From contig DVJH01000008.1 of NCBI GenBank assembly GCA_018710795.1, positions 1 through 7,037 on the forward strand: DNA of 7,037 nt. Direction: 5' to 3'. The position numbers were made by a program, and so were the translations under genes. Shown here in pieces: positions 1-5,346 of this stretch. The notes under the pieces are model-generated. The model made no database searches, was not told the origin of the DNA, and saw only the letters and a program-made list of their open reading frames with translations. Source of the stretch: Candidatus Galligastranaerophilus gallistercoris. Lineage in GTDB: Bacteria > Cyanobacteriota > Vampirovibrionia > Gastranaerophilales > Gastranaerophilaceae. How positions within the stretch are numbered: the first letter of the stretch is position 1; each line of letters opens with the position of its first letter.

Positions 1-783
1 GCCATCCCGAATCTTGTCGGTTCAGCCATGCTGATTTTAATATCTAACGCACTCAATAATAAATACGGAGGAAAAGACAGCATATTCGCAGGCATGAACG
101 GCAAAAAAATGGCGGGCGGAGTTGTTTTATATGCAGCGGGAAAATGGCTCGGCAAAAAAATTATCGACAAGGGAGTCGATATGAAAACCGGTCTTAATAT
201 CGGCATGGACTATAAAAAGAATGTCCATGAACTTCCCGAATACAAAGGCGATAATGACAACCTTGCGGTAGAATTTCATAAAGTATACGAAAGTGTTGAC
301 TTCCCGAGACACGATTTAATCAAAAAACAGGGCGAAGAAAATAACCAGAGATACGAATATTACGATAAAGCCGCGGAAAAAATGGGATACGAAAAGCAGC
401 TTAACAGCCCCGACCAGACAACAATCCCCAAAATTAAGGAGGTTCAGGTTAAATCAACGGCTGCAAAAGCAATAAGTCCTTATTTATGGGCGGCACTGGG
501 TGTTGCAATCGCATCGCAGGACGCTTTCGGCAACATATTTGCAAAAAGCAGCACCGATAATTCTTCTTTCTTAAAAAGAATTAAATCTACGGCAATAAAT
601 GCGGGCAAAACAATGAAAGACAGCGTTAAATCGCTCGCAAAAACAAAAATGGGCAAATTCCTTATAGGCGCTGCGGTTTTATCAAGCGCATTCGGAATAG
701 TAAATTCAACATCAGGCTTTAAAAAAGAAAAAGAAAATAAAGATTCATCTGTCGACTACAACAGCAAGTATATGGAGTTTTAA
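1..783 (+). CDS. Multi-pass membrane protein of unknown function (5' end outside window)
   Basis: The frame is open from the first base and ends at TAA 781-783, giving 260 visible codons. The ATG at 28 lies inside a hydrophobic segment and has no convincing ribosome-binding site, so the true start is probably upstream of the window. By eye there are hydrophobic stretches at visible residues about 1-16, 37-50, 155-180 and 217-236, separated by a polar, Lys/Glu-rich loop (about 70-155); the tail after 236 is charged. Just after the second hydrophobic stretch is an I-D-x7-G-L-N-x4-Y pattern (residues 55-71) that recurs in the next protein. I recognise no enzymatic motif and no named family. The stop codon overlaps the next start (TAATG), so the two are probably translationally coupled. 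A membrane-associated role is inferred from hydrophobicity only. Confidence 0.8.
   Translation, partial: AIPNLVGSAMLILISNALNNKYGGKDSIFAGMNGKKMAGGVVLYAAGKWLGKKIIDKGVDMKTGLNIGMDYKKNVHELPEYKGDNDNLAVEFHKVYESVDFPRHDLIKKQGEENNQRYEYYDKAAEKMGYEKQLNSPDQTTIPKIKEVQVKSTAAKAISPYLWAALGVAIASQDAFGNIFAKSSTDNSSFLKRIKSTAINAGKTMKDSVKSLAKTKMGKFLIGAAVLSSAFGIVNSTSGFKKEKENKDSSVDYNSKYMEF
774..777 (+). promoter_or_regulatory. Ribosome-binding site of the 881-residue protein gene
   Basis: GGAG lies five bases before the ATG at 783-785, inside the last codons of the upstream gene. It supports starting the downstream gene at the overlapping TAATG rather than at a later ATG, and fits re-initiation by ribosomes finishing the upstream gene. 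Confidence 0.6.
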
Positions 784-3428
784 TGCTAAACACCAACAAC
801 AACACAAATAATCAAAGCATAATATTCAAAAGCATGGACTTACAGCAGAAGCTGCAGGACAGAAGAGTATTTGACCAGTTTTTAAACAAAACTCAAAACC
901 AAAGAGTAACATGCGATAAGCCGAGAGGTTATCTGGTTAAAGAAAACCCCGTTCAAATGTTCGGCTCAATGTTTGTCGACACCGCAAAAGACGTACGCAA
1001 CCTCGGAAGAGCAATAACAAAAGGCGAATCAAACGACCATGAACTCGGCAGAATGAATGATTTGGGCATGAAACTCGGAGGCGGTTTGATTGCTGCGGCA
1101 TTAATGGGCTCAAAAGCAACCACCAATAAAAAATTAATGGAGCTTCTCGGGTTTGGAACATTCTTCTCCGTTATGTCATTATGGCCGAAAGTTGCAATTG
1201 ACCTTCCGACATATTTAATGCACGGATTTAACCCGCATCAGAAATACATAGATTCACAAGGCAGAAAGAAACAATTCTTCCAGGATAACCAGTATCTTCC
1301 CTGGGACGTTTGGACAAAAGAAGATATAAATAAAGTTGCCGATCGTATGGGCGTTTCCAAAAACATGAAAGACAGGGAAGAATATACAAAAGAAAAAATG
1401 CGCACAATCGCCCTTCAGGGAAATACCTTGTGGATGCTCAGCGCAGGTTTTGCAACGCCTCTTGGAACTTCTCTTATTTGCAACATGATAGAAAATAAAC
1501 TTGAAGTCCCGACCGCACAGGGCGACTTAAAAAGACTTGCCGCAGCAATCAAAGAAGCTTCAAACGGCGATATGATAGAAACCCTCACATCATCGGAATT
1601 GTTTAAACAACAGGATGAAAGTTTCAGACAATTAACCGACAGAATAAAAGCGGGAAAAATCACAAGACAGGAAACAATCGAAGAATTAAGCAATCTCTTC
1701 AATATAACAAACATGTCAAATGCCGACACAAAAGGATACGATTTTGTCGCAAAAAACATGCCCGATAATCAAACCGATGTAATAACGGACCTTGTGGACA
1801 GATTATTCGGCTCTAAAGAAGGTTCAAACGGAATTAAAGAAATAAGCGAAGACTTCATAACAAGAATCACCGAAGGCGAAAGCGATATTGAAGTTAAAAA
1901 AGCAAAACAGTTATTTAATGAAGCCCTGCAAAGTGCAAATGCGGAAGGTTCGACAACGGGCGAATCCGTTTTCCAAAAAGCCTGCAGCATAATAAGAAGC
2001 AGACGCGGCGAATTTTCGGGCAGCAGATGGGCAAGAAACTTAATGACCGGCAAAAACTCCGATATAATCGATTCTCTGCAGCAAAGCACGGTTATGGGAG
2101 ATACGCTTGATAAAAGTATGCTAAAAACGGGCGCCGACACGCTTGAAACAATATATAAAGAAACAATTAAACCCGCACAGGCTCAAGTAAGACTGTTCGG
2201 ATTAAACCTGGAAAAACTTGATCAGGTATCGGGCGTTAAATATGTAAAAACCGTTAAACAGCTTTTAAAATCATTAAATTTAAGCAACGCCGAAATTACG
2301 GCGCTCAGAAACTCGGAAGACTTCTACGGTTCATATTTGCCCGACACTCTTGCTTCGCATTTTAAGAAAATCGCATCCGATGAAAAAGCATACGATTCGA
2401 CAATCGAAGCGCTAAGAAAACAGGCAGAGCAGCTTGAACAAACCACCGATAAATCAACACGCTTTAAAAAAGCATTCATGATTCTTACAAATCAAAGCGA
2501 CGATACTCCTTCAAGCTGGGGCAAAATCATAAAAAATGCACTCGGCGGTTCTAAAAAAGAATCCAAAAAATTATCCGAAAGAATACAGGCGGCAAAAACA
2601 GCTCTTCAAAATAAAGATTCAAATATAAAAACATCAATCTCGGGCACTTTTGACAGTATGAGCGAAACTCTCGATACAAATCTTAAAGGCCTCGGCAAAA
2701 GCGTTGAAGAATTGTTTGAAGGCGCCGAAGGTTCAAAATTAAGTGAAACTCTCCGACAGGGATTAAGCGCAAACACAACGTCAAAAATGAGAGCAAACAT
2801 AACCTCCGTAGATTCAATGATATACAGAATGCTCGGCTCGCTTGATCTTGAAAAAAGAATACAGGATTCAAAAGGCGACACGTTCATTCAAACCTGGATT
2901 GAAAACGCCAAAAAATACGGATACGAAGGCAGATTTACAACAATTGACGATTCCAACAAAGACGAATTTTTAAATCTCTGCAGAAAGATTTCATGGCAGT
3001 CCACTTACGGCGATGCAATGAATAAATTCCATCTCGACGGCAACGGAAACGGATACAGAGCATTAATAGAAACAATATTCCCCGATATGAGCAATTTGGG
3101 CGATGATGTTTCAAACTGGAACAGATGTATTAAAGATATCGCTCTGAATTCGGAATGCATTCCCTACCCGCAGCTTGAAACGGAAAGAAAACAATTGCTT
3201 CACAGCATTAAATACAATCAAATGGGACAATCCACACTGGATGCAATCAAAAATCAGGTTGAACAGGCATACAACAACAAAACCTGGATGAAAGTATTCG
3301 GCGGTCTTGCAATCGGAGTTGCAGCGGTAACATTTATATCACAGCTGTTCTTCGGAAAAGTAAAAGACGAACATTTATACGGTAAAGATACGTTTGAGGG
3401 CGGAAACACAAATGTCAATAAACAGTAA
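783..3428 (+). CDS. Large membrane-anchored protein of unknown function, 881 residues
   Basis: The start ATG (783-785) overlaps the previous stop by one base and is preceded by GGAG. The N-terminus is Asn-rich and then reads S-I-I-F-K-S (12-17), resembling the N-terminal motifs of the next two proteins. Hydrophobic segments lie at about 95-109, 118-135 and 209-232, with another near the C-terminus (about 836-857), so both ends could be membrane-attached. Between them is a polar region of about 600 residues, rich in Lys, Glu, Ser and Asn and apparently mostly helical. The I-D-x7-G-F-N-x4-Y pattern (139-155) matches one in the upstream protein. Residues 752-763 resemble a calcium-binding EF-hand loop. 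There is no signal peptide at the N-terminus and no catalytic motif I can name. It may be a scaffold or tether, but that is inferred only from architecture. I recall similar unnamed proteins in Gastranaerophilales but cannot verify it. Confidence 0.9.
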   Translation: MLNTNNNTNNQSIIFKSMDLQQKLQDRRVFDQFLNKTQNQRVTCDKPRGYLVKENPVQMFGSMFVDTAKDVRNLGRAITKGESNDHELGRMNDLGMKLGGGLIAAALMGSKATTNKKLMELLGFGTFFSVMSLWPKVAIDLPTYLMHGFNPHQKYIDSQGRKKQFFQDNQYLPWDVWTKEDINKVADRMGVSKNMKDREEYTKEKMRTIALQGNTLWMLSAGFATPLGTSLICNMIENKLEVPTAQGDLKRLAAAIKEASNGDMIETLTSSELFKQQDESFRQLTDRIKAGKITRQETIEELSNLFNITNMSNADTKGYDFVAKNMPDNQTDVITDLVDRLFGSKEGSNGIKEISEDFITRITEGESDIEVKKAKQLFNEALQSANAEGSTTGESVFQKACSIIRSRRGEFSGSRWARNLMTGKNSDIIDSLQQSTVMGDTLDKSMLKTGADTLETIYKETIKPAQAQVRLFGLNLEKLDQVSGVKYVKTVKQLLKSLNLSNAEITALRNSEDFYGSYLPDTLASHFKKIASDEKAYDSTIEALRKQAEQLEQTTDKSTRFKKAFMILTNQSDDTPSSWGKIIKNALGGSKKESKKLSERIQAAKTALQNKDSNIKTSISGTFDSMSETLDTNLKGLGKSVEELFEGAEGSKLSETLRQGLSANTTSKMRANITSVDSMIYRMLGSLDLEKRIQDSKGDTFIQTWIENAKKYGYEGRFTTIDDSNKDEFLNLCRKISWQSTYGDAMNKFHLDGNGNGYRALIETIFPDMSNLGDDVSNWNRCIKDIALNSECIPYPQLETERKQLLHSIKYNQMGQSTLDAIKNQVEQAYNNKTWMKVFGGLAIGVAAVTFISQLFFGKVKDEHLYGKDTFEGGNTNVNKQ

Positions 3429-5259
3429 CGTACAATTTAATCCTTATATGCAAATGCCATACGGATATCCTTATCCGCAGGCTCAAAGTGCGGCACCTCA
3501 AATGCAGCCTTATACACCTGCCGCACCTGTATATTCAATGCCCAACACTTCTGTTTATGCGCCGGCCGCAAATAATGCCGCACAAAACCAGCCCAAAATA
3601 AGCGATTTATTAAGAAATTATTTAACCTCGGCAGGCAAAGACGTAAACAAAGCCGGCGAAGTTATGGCAGCGGGCTTGAACACTTCTTCAAATGCTCCCG
3701 TTTGGCATAACAACCTTAAAGACAACTTAAGGCGCGGAAAAGCCAATATAATGGCTGTTATCCCGAGAACCATGAGTGCCAAAGACACCGACGGCAACGC
3801 TCTTATACAAGACGGCGAAGTAAGAGGCAACTTTGTGAACGCAATCGAAAGGCTTGACGAATTAAAAGAAATGGGAATAAATACTCTTCATATTCTTCCC
3901 ATTCACCCGACAGGCAAGACCAAGGCAATGGGCACCGCGGGTTCACTCTATGCGCCCGATGATTTTCTCTCAATCGATCCCAATTTAAAAGACCCCAACA
4001 CGGAAGGTTCCGTTGAAGAACAATGCAAAAACTTTATTAACGAATGCCATAAAAGAGGGATTTCCGTTATGCTCGACCTCCCCAGCTGCGCAAGCGTAGA
4101 CTTTGCAAAAAGACATCCCGAATTAATGGCATACGAAAAAGACGGATCCGATAAAACCCCGGGCGGCTGGCAGGATATCAGAATGTTCAGAGTATTTGAC
4201 GATGAAGCAACAAGAAAATTAAATCCTCATCTTCTTGAGCTCCATAAAAAATATGTAGATATGTGTATAGATTTGGGCTTTGACGGCATAAGGGCAGACG
4301 TCGGCAGGGCAAAACCCGCCGAATTCTGGGATATTATTATTCCTTATTCCAGAACCAAAGACCCCGACTTCGGCTGGCTTGCAGAAACATATACTTATGA
4401 AGATGCTTCTCCGCAATTAAATATGCCGCATGACAGACCGATTGAATTGTTAAAAGCGGGCTTTGACGCATACTACGGTCAATATCACATTTTTGACCAG
4501 TGGACGGACGCATCCGACTTAAGAAATTATTTAAACGAACAAATTGATATGCAAAAAAGCTTTAACGATAAAGAACCGAGAACGCTAATCGGCTCTTTCT
4601 CGACCCATGATGACCAGAGCCCCATGTTCTACGGCGGCTCACCCTGGGTTCAATTTACGAGCATTTTGCAATCGACTCTTCCTTTATGCAACCCCTACTT
4701 TGTAGACGGTGTTCAATCGGGCGATTATTATTTATATCCTTATGAACATGCATACGCACCCGACACGCAAACCGATACGCACGAATGCACGGTTCATAAA
4801 GGCAGAATAGATATCTTTAACCCCTCAAGAAAACCGGGCGGAAACAACCCCGAAATCGGAAAACAAATGGCAAATATGCTGAACTTGAGAAACAATGAAT
4901 ATAACGACGTTATCACAAAAGGTTCGATATGCTGGCTTAAACCCGAACCCGATAACGACCAGATTATTGCATTTGCAAGACAATACGGAAACAAAACGCT
5001 TCTTGTAGTAGGCAACAGAAACATTAACCACAGAACAAGCGCAACGCTTAAACTCAAAGACATAAAAGAAAATCAGGAACTTAAAGATTTAACTCTGCCC
5101 TATGGAGAAAAAAGCTACTTCCAAACTTCAGACGGTGAATTAAAATTAGATCTTGCACCGTCAAGAATCCACGTATTTGAGATAAACGCACCAAACATCG
5201 AACAGGATTCGTTTGATGTGTCCAAATTCGTAAACGGAATGTACACAAAAGTAAAATAG
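3412..5259 (+). CDS. GH13 alpha-amylase-clan glucan enzyme, GlgE-like
   Basis: This 615-residue protein has GH13 barrel landmarks in the right order. Strand 2-3 region L-P-I-H-P-T-G is at 162-168. Region I is around D222. The nucleophile region G-I-R-A-D is at 292-296 (D296 nucleophile, R294 its conserved partner). The acid/base region L-A-E-T holds E325. The transition-state stabiliser region S-T-H-D holds H399 and D400. A C-terminal beta domain follows (about 515-590, ending in R-I-H-V-F-E-I). The A-K-P-x-x-F-W after the nucleophile and the H-P-E-L after region I recall GlgE (GH13_3, maltose-1-phosphate maltosyltransferase), but the GlgE N-terminal domain is missing. Residues 9-62 are instead Tyr/Pro/Gln/Ala-rich and probably disordered. 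There is no signal peptide, so a cytoplasmic role in alpha-glucan metabolism is likely. The exact reaction (hydrolysis or maltosyl/glucosyl transfer) cannot be read from sequence. I chose ATG 3412 over the in-frame TTG at 3394 because GGA lies seven bases upstream and because it gives an N-terminus like those of its neighbours. Confidence 0.9.
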   Translation: MSINSNVQFNPYMQMPYGYPYPQAQSAAPQMQPYTPAAPVYSMPNTSVYAPAANNAAQNQPKISDLLRNYLTSAGKDVNKAGEVMAAGLNTSSNAPVWHNNLKDNLRRGKANIMAVIPRTMSAKDTDGNALIQDGEVRGNFVNAIERLDELKEMGINTLHILPIHPTGKTKAMGTAGSLYAPDDFLSIDPNLKDPNTEGSVEEQCKNFINECHKRGISVMLDLPSCASVDFAKRHPELMAYEKDGSDKTPGGWQDIRMFRVFDDEATRKLNPHLLELHKKYVDMCIDLGFDGIRADVGRAKPAEFWDIIIPYSRTKDPDFGWLAETYTYEDASPQLNMPHDRPIELLKAGFDAYYGQYHIFDQWTDASDLRNYLNEQIDMQKSFNDKEPRTLIGSFSTHDDQSPMFYGGSPWVQFTSILQSTLPLCNPYFVDGVQSGDYYLYPYEHAYAPDTQTDTHECTVHKGRIDIFNPSRKPGGNNPEIGKQMANMLNLRNNEYNDVITKGSICWLKPEPDNDQIIAFARQYGNKTLLVVGNRNINHRTSATLKLKDIKENQELKDLTLPYGEKSYFQTSDGELKLDLAPSRIHVFEINAPNIEQDSFDVSKFVNGMYTKVK

Positions 5260-5264
5260 CACAA

Positions 5265-5323
5265 TTTAAACCCTAAAGTTTTATTTAAAAAGAACGATAT
5301 AGACAATATAGGGCAGGTTTAAA
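5265..5323. repeat. Imperfect inverted repeat before the second GH13-like gene
   Basis: TTTAAACCCTA (5265-5275) is mirrored by TAGGG (5309-5313) and TTTAAA (5318-5323), separated by four unpaired bases CAGG. This gives 11 possible base pairs with a 4-base bulge around a 33-base AT-rich loop. An alternative register pairs TTTAAACC with GGTTTAAA (5316-5323) exactly. It could be an RNA hairpin in the leader or an operator, or chance in AT-rich DNA. It does not look like a terminator. Confidence 0.4.
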
Positions 5324-5331
5324 AGGAAACT

Positions 5332-5337
5332 AAGGAG
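5332..5337 (+). promoter_or_regulatory. Strong ribosome-binding site deciding a GTG start
   Basis: AAGGAG lies nine bases before the GTG at 5347-5349. It is the best Shine-Dalgarno match in the window. An in-frame TAA at 5320-5322 limits how far upstream the frame could start, and no ATG lies between it and the GTG. The site therefore fixes the start of the last gene. Confidence 0.8.
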
Positions 5338-5346
5338 CACTATCTC

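Larger units (their letters stand above)
5260..5346. other. 87-base intergenic leader between the two GH13 genes
   Basis: This is the only gene-free gap in the window. It is very AT-rich and holds an imperfect inverted repeat (5265-5323) and the ribosome-binding site of the downstream gene. No intrinsic terminator is evident: there is no GC-rich hairpin followed by a T-run. No sigma-70 promoter is convincing; TATAGA at 5298-5303 matches four of six -10 positions but has no good -35 partner. The downstream gene may therefore be read through from the upstream operon or have its own weak promoter. Confidence 0.6.

Noticed and set aside
28..30. ATG near the left edge as the start of the first gene
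   Set aside because: The same frame is open to base 1 and codes for a hydrophobic stretch that continues across this ATG. No ribosome-binding site precedes it, so it is more likely an internal Met.
1415..2140. Open minus-strand frames of 114 and 123 codons opposite the 881-residue gene
   Set aside because: They lie entirely inside a well-supported plus-strand gene, have Ser/Leu/Phe-rich compositions typical of the reverse complement of A-rich coding DNA, and show no recognisable domain or start signal.
3394..3411. In-frame TTG start six codons upstream of the ATG for the GH13 enzyme
   Set aside because: It has no good ribosome-binding site, uses a rare start codon, and would lengthen the overlap with the upstream gene. 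ATG 3412 has a GGA at suitable spacing and gives an N-terminus like those of the neighbouring proteins.
5298..5303. TATAGA as the -10 box of a promoter for the last gene
   Set aside because: Four of six matches in very AT-rich DNA is weak, and no TTGACA-like hexamer sits at the proper spacing upstream.
5115..5306. Minus-strand frame of 63 codons crossing the intergenic gap
   Set aside because: It mostly shadows the end of the GH13 gene, has no convincing ribosome-binding site, and its product has no recognisable feature.
5265..5323. Reading the inverted repeat as a rho-independent terminator
   Set aside because: The stem is short and AT-rich with a 33-base loop, and no T-run follows the right arm.
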